The translations under genes and the position numbers were made by a program. This document shows positions 45,886-57,703 of a stretch of 64,000 nt of DNA, one piece after another. The notes below the pieces were generated by a model. The model saw only the letters and a program-made list of their open reading frames with translations, made no database searches and was not told the origin of the DNA. This stretch comes from Calvatia gigantea (Eukaryota > Basidiomycota > Agaricomycetes > Agaricales > Lycoperdaceae), in the NCBI GenBank assembly GCA_025093985.1, contig JACAAK010000002.1, positions 1,550,001 through 1,614,000 of the forward strand, in the 5' to 3' direction. Numbering within the stretch: position 1 is the first letter of the stretch; every line of letters begins with the position of its first letter.

Positions 45886-48800
45886 ATGTTCAAGCATCCC
45901 CAGGTATGTCCCTTCTGATTCACCTACAACAACACGCCTCACATTTACCAGGTGCTGAGCTTGCTACGTGGCGCCGTTCGTCCGTCGGCCGCACGACCCG
46001 TGACACTCGTTTTCCAGATCCCAGCATGCCAATTGTCCACCTTCCGTCCCTTTCAACCTCAACACACAACTCTTGCTCGGGCTGTAACGAATTTGCAGCG
46101 CTTTTCCGTCTCACATAAGTCCCGCGCTTTGAGCATTGGCTCGATATTTTCACGGAGTGCTCCCACTCCTTCACCTGCACCGCTAGTTGTAGCTCACATA
46201 ACCCGGCTTGAAGCTGAAGCCAATGTGAATCCCCATGATGTCCAAAAGCAGCTTTCCCTCTTTCGAGCGCTTGCAGACACAAAACTCAAGAGTTCATACG
46301 ACCTAACAATCAACCGGTGGGAGCGTATGTGCGAGTTTGTGCGTCAAATGACTTGGTCGCATCAGTGGTTTTCCGGCTTACCCATTCTGGTTTCAGGACC
46401 CTACCTCACCATTGCTTCATTCGCAAGAGGCATTCCGAATATATTTGGAATGTTTGTTACAGACTAACCAACAGCAGGCTATTAATGCTGCTGTGCGAAG
46501 ACGGGACAGTTTATTAGCAACCTACCCCCTCGCTGCTGCTTCAGATGCAACGAACTCAATGATTCCTGAAGCAACTTCCACATCCACTCCCATACCGGGA
46601 GAACCTTCAGTTACGGAACATCTAGCTTCGGCAGATTCCACAACTCCCAGTCCTGAAGATTCAAAACCACCACTCTCCCCTAGTCAAGAAGTTGCTCAAT
46701 CCGTCCTTGCCGGTAAACCGCCGACAACCATGCCATCCAATGCCGTTAATCCTTCTCAACTCGCGAGGTTCAAAGCTGCTGTATCGGCCCCGGAAGGATC
46801 GACGGACAGTCCAATTCAGGTCTCTATTGTTGAACGTTCGTTACTGGTTTTGTTTTTTGAAGTGACAGCTGATCTTATCCGAGTCTTCCACCATAGGAAA
46901 AGGCGCTTGGGTTCCCCGCCTTGTTCGGTTCATTGCCCTAGTTCTAGTCAGCTCGTTCTGTGAGTTAGCTGGTCGTTTTTACCACTTGATTCCGCTAAAA
47001 CGAACCGACATATCAATCTCATCAGTCTTCCTTGTCATTCTGTCCGTTTTCTTTGAAAACACCGGATTTATGAAAGCGGGCCCTCGTCAAACTCAGTTTG
47101 AACCTGCTGAAGGAAACGTTGTCAAGTTTAGCGATGTTCACGGAATAGATGAGGCCAAAGATGTACGTCCCGTGGTATTGGAGCGGTCTAGGGTTTATAC
47201 CTACTTACGAGGTTTTGCCAGGAATTGCAAGATATTGTCGCCTTCTTGAAAGATCCGACTGCTTTTGCATCACTTGGCGGTAAATTACCTAAAGGGGTGT
47301 TACTTACGGGGTGGGTAGCGAAATTAAAAATATTGCCGTATTCGTCAGTTAACAATCCTACTTGCAAAGGCCCCCTGGTACCGGTAAGACCATGCTAGCC
47401 AGAGCGGTGGCTGGAGAAGCCGATGTGCCATTTTTCTTTGCTTCAGGGTGGGTCGAAACCTCCGGAACATCGGCACGTAGCTCATGCTCACGTATTTCAG
47501 ATCCGATTTCGAAGAAATGTTTGTTGGCGTTGGCGCCAAGAGGGTCCGCGACCTATTTGCGGCCGCGCGTAAGAAAGAACCAGCAATTATTTTCATCGAT
47601 GAATTAGACGCAGTTGGGGGTAAAAGAAGTAACAGAGATCAACAATATATGAAGCAAACTCTCAATCAGCTCCTGGTTGAAATGGATGGCTTCCAGCCCA
47701 ATGAGAGCATCATTGTTATAGCAGCTACAAACTTCCCGGAATCCCTTGATCAGTGAGTAAAAATATTTTCTGTTGGCAAATCTAATGCCATTATCCAGGG
47801 CCCTAGTGAGACCAGGTCGGTTTGATAGAACCGTAGCAGTCCCACTGCCTGATATTCGAGGTCGAGTTCAAATACTTCGGCACCACATGCGGGGAGTCAC
47901 CACTGGCAAAGGTCACGGTCTTGCTCTCGATGCTCAGCCATAATCGTACTCACGTTCCATCAGATGTTGACCCTAAGATCCTGGCGAGAGGAACTCCAGG
48001 GTTCTCGGGTGCTGATTTGGCTAACATGGTAAAGTGAGTAAGTCCTGACTTGAAGAGGGATTGAAAGTGATGAACTGGTGGAAGTCTTGCTGCGATTCAA
48101 GCCTCCAAGGAACACGCAAAAGAGGTGGATTTGAAGCACTTCGAATGGGCCAAGGTAAGAAAAGCAGTAATCTGCCAGCAGAATGGACCCATTTGAACCA
48201 CGTTTTAGGATCGCATTCTCATGGGAGCAGAGCGAAAGAGTCAGTTCATTGATCAGAAGGACAAACTGGCCACCGCATACCATGAAGTTTGTTTTCAACA
48301 TATGCTGCGCATGCACGTATTAACTTTCTGGAATCAGGGTGGACATGCTTTAGTCGCATTGTATACTGATGGAGCTATGCCCTTGCACAAAGTAACCTGC
48401 ATTCCTCGCGGCCATGCCCTGGGTTATGTGCGTACTTCAGTATTGTCCGCGGCTGATAAGTGATCCTAACAAGGTGACACTGCAGACTTCTCAACTTCCC
48501 GAAAATGATCGTACATCTATTAGCTATAGGGAGTATCTGGCTGGTATTGACGTTGCAATGGGTGGTCGTGTAGCCGAAGAACTTAGTAAGTTGTAAGTTG
48601 GTCCGACGTGATTGGGACTGACAGACCCAATTTGTCTAGTTTACGGACGTGACAATGTGACCAGTGGCGCAAGTTCGGATATAAAAGTTGCGACTCGGAC
48701 TGCCACAGCAATGGTAAAAGTATGTAAGGCCTCTTACCTCTCCAAGCCCTTAAGTCTTAATTTCCGGCCTTCCAGCAATGGGGCTTTTCCAAACTCGGTC

Positions 48801-49215
48801 CAATTTATTATGGTGATAGGGATGAGAGTCTAAGCCAAAGACGTAAGGAAGAAATTGAGGAGGAAATTGCATCGTGAGTGATGTTAATGTTTTTATTACG
48901 GCTGATCATGAGATATATTTTAAAGATTGGTCCGAGGAGGTGAATTTCGGGCGACAAGTCTTCTGACCTCTAGATTAGATGAACTTCACCGGGTGCGTAA
49001 AGCACAGCCCAACCTGCTCAGGATGCAAAGCTGATCGCTCATGAATCTAGCTTGCACATGCCCTGGTTGAGTACGAGACGTTGAATGCAGAAGAAGTTCA
49101 CCAGGTCATCAGAGGTGAACCTATCCGCAATATCTCGGAGGTTTTGGAGGAAGATATCTCAAGAGTTAGCGCTCCTGTCAATGGCACCACACCCACGGAT
49201 CCCACCAATGCATGA
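45886..49215 (+). CDS. YME1: mitochondrial i-AAA protease Yme1
   Basis: Inner-membrane ATP-dependent zinc protease facing the intermembrane space; degrades misfolded and regulatory membrane proteins. It has a mitochondrial N-terminus, YME1-type helices ([14 protein letters not shown], then [20 protein letters not shown]), one TM span ([20 protein letters not shown]), Walker A GPPGTGKT, Walker [14 protein letters not shown], the second region of homology ([20 protein letters not shown]) and the zinc site HEGGH, split by an intron after HE (about 48284). The protease domain continues with IPRGHALGY and [20 protein letters not shown]. About fifteen introns are needed and all join in frame. The first exon encodes only MFKHPQ; intron 1 is 45904-45951. 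The C-terminus ends [11 protein letters not shown]. Confidence 0.95.
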
Positions 49216-50868
49216 CTTAGATTGCAGCCATGACCTAGACCACAACTGAAATTAGTCCTTGTAGATATACCGCGCCTAAATCGCCTAATTGTTGGTTCAT
49301 GAACAGTGTCCACCTTAATGTACTAAATTTCCTCGGCTCATGTCCCAAGCCCTGGTACACGGATTCTGGCGATGTGACCCCGGATGTCAATGTCCAGCAA
49401 ATGCCTTCCCGTGCTCACTGTCAAAAAATTAATATTCGGTGGTGCATACAACCAACACCGTACTCCCCAGAGTCGTCAGCCGGAGGTGTGACCACCTGTG
49501 CGAGGAAAACGAATCTTGCATGACAATCTTAGTCCCTGTATAACGCGCTGCTGGCCCTTGACCACACGGAGGTTCTACTATGAACCGATGAGGCCTCCAT
49601 ACGGTGTGTAAGGAGGGGATATCCATCATCCATCGAAAATTGAAGCAGCACTGAGAAGAAGTAAGCAATTAGGTTATATGACAGTTGTCTGCTCCTCGTA
49701 CCGTATTGCCTTGACCTTTTTATGGTGTGGAGAAGTTAAAATTGCAAAGGAGTTTTCATGCAGATGGCATAAATATAACCACCAAACGGCAGACAAGAAT
49801 GTCATTGCATCCGTCTTAGCGTAACCCTTTCCTCGTTCAATGCCCCGGCATTGTCTGTTCATATTTTCCACTGGATTGACGATGATATTCCTTGCAGCGT
49901 CTTTCAGGATATTTCTGTGTTTTTCTCCACGGACGCCGAACCAAGTGGCTGAGCTGTAATGCACGGACACCCCCTAACGACCAAGTCGCGAACGCACTCG
50001 ACCCTCGACTTGAAGTACTAGGGTTCTTTTGGTTAGAACTAGGCCACATTGTAATGTATTACGACAGAGGACACCGCGAGGCGAACACCCTAACTTTAAG
50101 ACAATCACAGTTTAGCGAAATTGAGCTAGCTGGCTGAAACTCGCAACCGAATCGATGGGACTCACTGATAGATTAAAGGTACCTCGCCAGCTTTGAACGG
50201 CTTCTGGCACCTACTTACTGTGGATTTACAGTAGTGGCGTGACATTCTGACGAATTGCAGGTTCTCCCTGAACCTGGACAAAGTGGGACCCTCTTAGGCA
50301 GATCATTCATAAACGTGCCTGTTCTGGTGCATCTCACGAACTAGAAGGAATCAGATCTGGATCAATTCAATCCGAACCAGAGGGGCCGCTGTTGAGCTAG
50401 TCTGTTGGGGATGTGTTGGGGTTTCGATTCAATGCGGTTCGACGGCCTTTCTTGTTCCAGTCCACGGCAATGCCATAAGTAAGTCCCTGCTCAGACAACT
50501 CCTGATTCCCACAATCCCGATCGCATCTACCGGCTGAAGATTGGGACACGCAGGCTAACAAATACAGGACGGGCCGTAGGAGCTTAAAAACCCCAAGCTT
50601 CACCCGGAACAGCTTTTCTGCAAACCCCAGGAATTGAAGGTATGCTTTCTACGCCTTCTGTCATTTGTTACAACATCCTAACGCACGCATACAATAGTTG
50701 ACTAAAGTCTCTGATCACCTTCACAGCGGATATCTGCCAGATCGAGACCGCAAATCCACGATATACGTTTAGACTTTACCCCTCGCCTACCTCCGCCGAC
50801 AGGTATAGTGAGGCATCTGCTTCTCCACTTCCGCGAATGATGCTCAATTAGACCTAGGCACGCATACA
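49216..50868. other. 1.65-kb region without a supported gene
   Basis: This is one of the longest gene-free stretches here. Open frames are short and overlap without family motifs, and one signal-peptide-like minus frame (50397-50603) starts only at GTG. I see no transposase motif or terminal repeat. Confidence 0.5.
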
Positions 50869-51159
50869 ATGTGCCATCGGGAGCTTTACCTTGCAAGGTT
50901 CACATGCACTCATTGTATATTCCAGTACGAGAGAAAAATCGATTGCGAGAGGAACGACTGTTTCTTAAGCTCCAAGCATCCCAAAGAGTGTCCGGGTGGC
51001 CCACTATGCAAATGTCAGCGGTATCAGAACCAACCTGTTAGATTTTACGCTGATGTATGTTTGAGTGCTCCTTTCGTTGGATTAAACTGACAATTTGGTT
51101 TAATCTATGTTATGCAGCAATCGACACCATGTCCCAAATGTGTCAATGGTGCAGTTTAA
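50869..51159 (+). CDS. 75-residue Cys-rich protein, zinc-binding-like
   Basis: Two exons (50869-51054 and 51118-51159) with a 63-nt intron (GTATGT ... TATGCAG) encode about 75 residues with ten cysteines: MC at the start, then FTCTHC, DCERNDC, KEC, LCKC and CPKC near the end. The MCHREL opening and paired CxxC knuckles resemble small Cys-rich proteins I associate with basidiomycete genomes, but I know no function. No signal peptide is visible, so an intracellular zinc-ribbon-like fold is likelier than secretion. The gene is convergent with RAD3, with 57 bp between the two stop codons. It may have been missed by automatic gene finding because of its size. Confidence 0.6.
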
Positions 51160-51216
51160 GAGGGCTTTAACAACCATACCCCGCCAGGCAATTGCATCCC
51201 CGCGCCACACACCATT

Positions 51217-54200
51217 CTACTCTATTTCTAGATCCATTAGCGCCTGATCGTCTATCCCTCCGTCGCCGTATCCACCTTCGTCATCCATGTATTCCTCGCG
51301 TGCCTGCTCTTGCTCCATCCCTAGCGCCTTCTGCCTAGCCTGTGCTTTTTCTATGTCTTCTATTGTCCATAGTGATACCCCCGTTTGGTTTTCGTGGGGA
51401 TTCTGTGATATAGTGCGCATGAATAGCTTGGACAACGTTACAGCCATATCAGTGGAGAGATTGGATGCTGTTTCGGTGATGTACTGGTTTATCCACCGTG
51501 GAAGCTTGGCCCGTTTGTCGGCCCGAGCAAATCGCTGAGAAAAATCCGTTAGAAAGTGGGGGATATAAAAGGGCGGGAATCCTCAAACCTTATCCGCAAA
51601 CACCATGAGACCCCAATCTGTCTTTCCCCGCAGAACACGACCCACGCATTGGGCAGCATTTCGCATAGCATCAAAGCCCAAGAATTCGGATTCTCGTATT
51701 CGGTATGCGTCTCGAAGATATTCTAGACGTGCCTTCAGGATACGGCTCTCTGTATATTGGTAGGGGACGCTGGACGGTGTCATTAATGCGGAAGACAAGG
51801 GAGGGGAGGAGGGACAAGCACCCAAACATGATCACAGCTCGACCGTAATTGTGGTCGAAATCAATCCCTTCCGAGACTTTACCTCGCGCCACAGAAAGTA
51901 GAACCGCGCCACGGCCATTATCGCAAGCCTATACCCTTCTACGTCATGGTTTATCAGCTGCTGAGGAAATGCCCAGACTCACTCGGCGATAATTCTCAAG
52001 GGCAATGCTTGTCTCGTTGGCGTCGGGAGTTTCCACGAAGATCAGTTTATTTTTCCACACTTCGTTGAGGATACCCTGACAAATGTGTTAGCAAAACCAG
52101 GTCCCCGGTCACCATCAACGCCCACCATATCGTTCCATGCTGCAACAATGGATTCCATATAAAGATAGCTTGGAAAGAAGGCAACTATCCCATCAGGAAC
52201 AATCTTGCTATATTCGACGAGGATGCTCCCGAAGTTACGGACAACAGCGGGATCATTCCTCACTTCAAACCGCGAGCTGATAGCGACCTGATCACTTCCC
52301 CGGGTGATCACCTATAAAAAGACTCAGTTTGGCTGTCCCACTAGAAGTAATCCATCTACCAATGGCAAGAAGGCGTTTCTTGTGAGAGTCATAGGATATG
52401 TCTCTTGGACTACCGGCGTGAATTGGAGCATCTTGGGGTACATATCCAATGGCGAGATGGTTCCGGAAGTAATGACCACGCTGCTGAAGCGTTCAAAGAC
52501 AGGTTTGATGGCAAGCGAGGGATCAAGGCAACTGGTTTTCCAGGTAGCGCTTACTTATTCCACACTACAAATCGAGGCGCAGAATATACGCACGTAAAAT
52601 GAAAAATTGGGTTGGGCACGGTAGCATTGTCTGTTTCGAAAGGCTCTAGTATAAGCAAGAACCCTAAAAGCAAGGTTACTATTTGGTTAGAGGAAAGGGC
52701 AATGAGAGGGTACCCTTCTCGTAAGTGGAGACCAAGGTGGCAAAACTTGCCACTTTCTGTAAACTAGAGTGTTCATCGAGCCGGGTGAGTTCGAGTGCCC
52801 TTATCAAAGATTGCAGGCGTTCGGCACAAAAACTAGGGCGTGGTTGAGTAATTACGGAATGGGATGCTCATTCTGAACACACCGTAATGGGCGGCGCTCA
52901 ATGTAGGTAATGTCTTTTAGGTGTTGTAGAAACGAAAGGGGCGTCTCCGCGACCACATGTAAAACTCTCATGCGTGTCTAGCTAGAGGGTCAGGTACGTT
53001 CCGTGAGCTGTCGCTTGGAGGAACGGGACATACTTTCAGATACTCCACGAACCGTTTTAGAAATGCGACGAAATGTTCGGCTTTTCGGATATTTCCAGGT
53101 ATTGCTTCCTTTAAAATATCTTCCGGAAGGACTAGATTCCAGATTCATCAGTTTCGTGTGATTTGATGCATCATGGGCCAATGTCACCTGGATTGGCCAT
53201 GAAACCATCCGTGTCGGTATCGGTGTCACCCGCTTCCTGCAACCCTTCTACAAGTCTCGCGTATTCATCCTGTAATTTAGCCGCATCAGTCACCTTGATT
53301 CTGCACGGAAATAGTTAGTCAGTTAAACCTGGAGAAACTGAGCAGTAACACTGACTCCTCGATCTTCTCCCCGAGTTTCGTGACGCTTCTTGCGGCCGAA
53401 TCAAGCATGGGGCGAGTTAAGTCAATACTAAGAGACTCGATGCAGACGTTATCTATTCGGTATTTGTCAGACAGCATAGGGATACCAAGATTGAACGGGA
53501 AAAGAAACCGATATTATGGGCCTCATCGAAGACGATAATTGAGTCCTTCGAAATTTCTTTGGACACCTGTTCTGCAACCTTTGGGTCCAGCAGATAATGG
53601 AAAGAGTAAATGATTACATCCACGAACGGCATCTGAAGCAAATCGAGTTGAGCTGGGTCGCAAGGGGTCTGGTGCCACCTACCATGCGCCGCACGGCAAA
53701 GTACGGGCAAACCCCGTTCTCCTTGCCGTGTTCGAGTACATCGGCAAGTGTCCAAATGCCAGGAGGTAGATTATTCCCCGGCTCCAGTTTCCCAAGGTTC
53801 TGAATGACTCGAAGTCAGTATCATCAATACCCTCAAAGAGCGTATGAGGGCGTGTACTTCATGCCAGTCACACAGCTCGACTGAACCTGGATTCGCTCTT
53901 CCTTTCTCACATACGGCAGAGTTGGTTAAATCCCGACATCGGGCGTCAACCACCTTTCCTTTCTTCTCTTTTGATACCTAATTTGGTTGTCAGTAAGCAA
54001 GGTTTGGATGGGAAGGATGCAGTTGTTCACCTCTGGATTTATGCACAGGTTCTTTCGGCTTGTCAAACCAAGGCCCGTGTAATTCCGCTCCTTCGCTTTT
54101 TCCTCTTCTGTATTAGCGCAAGACTCTCGATATTTCATTAGCCGCTTCAGTTCCGTCAACGCCTTCTCAATCTCTGGCACAGTTCGAGAGCAATATACAA

Positions 54201-54614
54201 GTTTGCGCTTTGTGGGGTAAAACTACCCTTGTGTCAGCGCATATATCATCCCCCAGGAAAAAAATAACTCGCTTGCTGGTACGACACAATGAGAGAAAGC
54301 AAAGACACAGTCTTCCCCGTCCCTGAGGGCATTTCTAGCACACAATGGCCCTAAAATGTATGCATATACTTAGCATTACAGGCCGGTTTGTGACTGCGCG
54401 TGCGTACAGTAGCGTCAAGGGTCCTTTTCAAATCACACATATAAGCATATTGTTCTTTGGGGTATCAGTACACATTTTTCGGCGCTTCGGAAAAGTCGAA
54501 TCACCTGGATAGATACGGTCGTACGGGAAAATGATCTAGTTCCTCGCTGGAATGAGTTAACCCCCATGTTGAATTAGGCACACTTACAGGTAGATTATCA
54601 ATGAAAAACTTCAT
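51217..54614 (-). CDS. RAD3: Rad3/XPD DNA helicase of TFIIH
   Basis: 5'-3' iron-sulfur helicase of TFIIH, needed for nucleotide excision repair and promoter opening. It starts [20 protein letters not shown] and shows Walker [41 protein letters not shown], the Fe-S cysteines (ESCANTE, NLCINPE, ARCRDLT, LCDWHE), a DEAH box ([11 protein letters not shown]), [48 protein letters not shown] and motif [22 protein letters not shown]. The C-terminal tail is acidic. About fifteen introns are needed, including one GC-AG (54223-54272). I see no frame break; length is about 800 residues, normal for the family. Confidence 0.96.
54223..54272 (-). other. GC-AG intron in RAD3
   Basis: The 50-nt intron begins GCGAGT after CAGCAA and ends GGGTAG. 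It joins SLIVSYQQ to [10 protein letters not shown], the invariant XPD sequence after the Walker A helix. No GT donor gives the right phase. Confidence 0.8.
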
Positions 54615-55082
54615 ATCCGGACCGAAGGAATATCGTGCAAAGTTGGAATAACCTGGAACTCAAGGTAGCAAGACGCGGTTCGGTTAGAACGTGCTGAATG
54701 ACGTTTTGATGCGTAACAATTCCGTTCATTGACATCATGTCACACCTTCAACACATTGACGTCACATGCTCAGATTCACAGGTGATTCACGACTACACGA
54801 TCCACTGCAAATATCTTTCCATAAAGTGTTCATATCAATAATTACACGATGGGAAGTTCATCCAAAACATCAGAAAACATAAAGCAATATCGTCGTCATC
54901 ATCGCGAGGCATCCGCAGCTAATCTAAATTACAACGAAATCGGCTCGTCAAATGTCCATAAACCAAACAAAAGTCAACAGAGCGGAGAGTCCATGCCTAG
55001 GTAGGAACAAAGCCTTGCCCAGCTTCCTGAACGTTTTGAATGAGACCCGTTCGTCTGTTCAAAAGTTAGAGTGTGTAAAGAG
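54615..55082. other. 468-bp intergenic region
   Basis: It holds the RAD3 upstream region and the 3' flank of the GH5-like gene. No further gene is seen. Confidence 0.5.
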
Positions 55083-57368
55083 TCATTGCAGTAACAACAC
55101 TGACGCAGCGTCTTGAATACCATAACCGTCGTTGGGCGAAGTGGCAATCTGGCTTTCCACAGGTGATGTTGGCGGGGTGGTATCAGCTGATGAAGTAGGT
55201 GAGATGACAGTTCCCGGCTGGGCTTGAAGACCGGGTTGCGACCACTAAAAAAAGGTCAGCGGTCTCGCCATTCCACGAAAGAAAAGGTCGCACCTGATAT
55301 TGGAGCATGCCTTGAAGACCACCAGCAATGCCAGCTAGTCCCGCCGTAGTGAGCTAAGGTATATGTCAATATAAAGTTCTAACACACCGCTGATCCACTG
55401 CCGATACGCGTCATTACGCTGTTCATCGGTGACGCCAAAAGGTTGTTGTTGGGTTCCGGGGGTGGCTACAGGTGCCTCAGTAACGGAAGAAGGGACAAAA
55501 TGTGGAGAAGGCCTACTGCCTGCATCAGAGGCGAAGGGCGCTACAGACGAATTGAATGGTACGAATGCTTGAGCATTCTCTTGGGTCACAAGACCAAATC
55601 CGGCCAAGGAAACTGCTTTTCCAAAGCTGAAAGTCGTTTCGTTGGGCTTCACAGACGGGACATAATTGATGAAAGCTCAAACTCACAGGCGGCCCACGTC
55701 AGCATGGGATCTGATCCAATCCAAGCCCTGGTTGACGGTGTTATTGAAGGGAGGCAAGTTGGGGTCGTCTGGTCCGTAACTATCTTGGTCGGGGAACAAC
55801 ATGAAACTGCTCAGCCCAATTTCGGGAATGTTGATAATGTCTTCGCTGTCAACACCCTGCGAGCCATCGTGGGTAGACCCAAGGCCTGAGTCTTGTCGGC
55901 GGGTAGCTAAAGGCGTTGTATCGTGAGTGTGAGCTTCTGTGCATACACAACATCGAGGCATACGAGTAGCAACCCAGCGCCCACGAATGCGCACACCAGC
56001 TTCGACCTGTCCGGACTTTTTGGCAATAGCTCTGCTCTTCTTGAAAGCTTCCTTGCGGGCAAGAAGGATACGTTCTTTCGTCAAAGGCAATGCATTTGGG
56101 CTGCGACGTGTTCCGGCGACTGGAGATGGTCGGGGTCGGGGTGGAACAACTCGGGGGAAAAGCTTGGGGCAACCTGTGCAGAAGAACCCTTGATGCCTAT
56201 GCGAAACGGTGGATTATTAAAACAGTCCTGGATTAACGAGTAAAACTTACCCAGTAGCTACAATGTGATTGGGGTCATGTTGCTTAACATGTTGCGCGAG
56301 ATCCGAGTGCCAACGAGTGACGCTACGGGGTTCGCAACCAGCAGAGGCCGAAATAGATGACTGACATCTATTTGAGTGATTCAGTCAATTAAGTTGGGCA
56401 ACCAAAGAAGTGCCGAGCAGACCTAGGGTCATTGGCAAGTTCCCTGTAAATCAAAAGTTCATGAGGACACAGGCCCCCTTTTTAGTCAATACCTCTCAAC
56501 TTACCAGGCAAGCACATTGGGATGTTCGGCGTAGCGGCTGACGATGTGAGCGGTATAATTCTTGAAAGCAGCAATCAAAGTTTCATTGACGAAAAATTGA
56601 TCATGCTCTTGGGGACCGCCAAATTGTCGAACGTAGGCATCCATTCCGCCTAGGATGATAGTCATCAACATTGGATCCAAATGAGAAAAACAATCAGCAC
56701 ACCATAATCGTTGCTGAGGGTGTTTCTTGGGAGAGTGTTGTTGGTTCCTTGTGTGTTATCACGGCGGCCGAAGCGGAAGACGCTGAGCGGATCAGTGATG
56801 TTATCAATCAAAGGTCGTGGGTTCCAGTTGTTCGTGAGAGAAAGCTGCACATAGACACCATGCTTTTGAGCGAGTTCCATGACCCTGTCGAGTTTCTGGA
56901 GTCCATTGGGTCCCTCATTGATGGTGGTTGTCCCGTTTTGAATGAGTTGGAACCAAGTGCCGTTTTCCGGAATTTTGTCGACGTCTAAAAGTGGAACCCA
57001 ATTTTGCGTGAGGCTGCGCGAGAACGAGAGTAGGAGAAATTACACACCATTGAACGCCCAAGTTCTGACAACGTTGAACCCCGCCAGGGAAATGTTTCCC
57101 AAAGTGAAGTCGATATCCTCGTCCGAATTCAAGGAGGACAACCAGTACGCGGTCGTGCCGATGAAATTGAACACGCTTTACCGACGGTTAGAAATCAAGT
57201 CCAGGAACAGGGCGGGGTAAACGCTTACCTTCCGTTAACCATAAGATTCTCGCCTTGTTGAGATACAAAGTGGCTCTTTCCATCATTGCGTTTGTTGTGG
57301 GTCGTGCGCGCAAATGCGTTTATGGAAAGTAGGGAAAGAAGGAGCGACCAGCAGGGGAGGATGAACAT
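55083..57368 (-). CDS. secreted GH5_7 (mannanase-like) protein with altered catalytic sites
   Basis: The fold belongs to glycoside hydrolase family 5, nearest to fungal endo-beta-1,4-mannanases: signal peptide (MFILPCWSLLLSLLSINAFA), FIGTTAYWLSSL, FNVVRTWAFND, HGVYVQLSLTNNWNPR, GGMDAYVRQFGG, AHIVSRYAEHPNVLAWELAN and HQGFFC. Many N-glycosylation sequons are present. Oddities: the acid/base motif NEP reads NDP (ELANDPRC), and where the nucleophile motif xEFG is expected the sequence reads LAGFGLVTQE, with no Glu before FG. A basic insertion of about 70 residues (RKEAFKKSRAIAKKSGQVEA) separates HQGFFC from IGLSSFMLFPDQDSYGPDDP. The C-terminus is Ser/Thr/Pro-rich. A stop-free 57-nt intron (about 55922-55978) may be optionally retained. 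Mannan hydrolysis should not be assumed. Confidence 0.82.
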
Positions 57369-57703
57369 GATGTCCTGCGAGGGGAAGCTGAAGGGAAAGC
57401 GAGACCGGGTGCCATGCGTTTATAAGGGGGAAGCGAGAAAGCGCGTTTAAGGGTGGGATAAAGTTGACCACCGACGATAATTGGCTGCGGCCAGAACGAG
57501 GTTCTATGTCTTGGAATGGAGCTTGATGTGCATCGCATGCTGTCTTTAGTCAATGGGTGAAGGGCCTAAGCCGTCTTTTGACAGATAAACGCTCGAAACC
57601 CTCTTCTTTTTTGATGTAAGTGTCACACAGGGCGTCATTCTGTGACCGGCTCCGGTTTGCCCAGCCATGCTATGTATAAGCTCCAACATACTTAATCCCT
57701 TGC

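Noticed and set aside
47907..47963. Possible GC-AG intron in YME1 after RGVTT
   Set aside because: A normal GT donor a few bases later (after GGCAAAG) gives the right frame and the conserved join TTGKDVDPK.
50397..50603. Minus-strand frame with a hydrophobic start and Cys residues (LLACVSQSSAGRCDRDCG)
   Set aside because: It begins at GTG, not ATG, has no upstream exon with good splice sites, and shows no known family.
49216..50868. Possible transposon remnant
   Set aside because: No terminal repeats, target duplication or transposase/RT motif could be seen.
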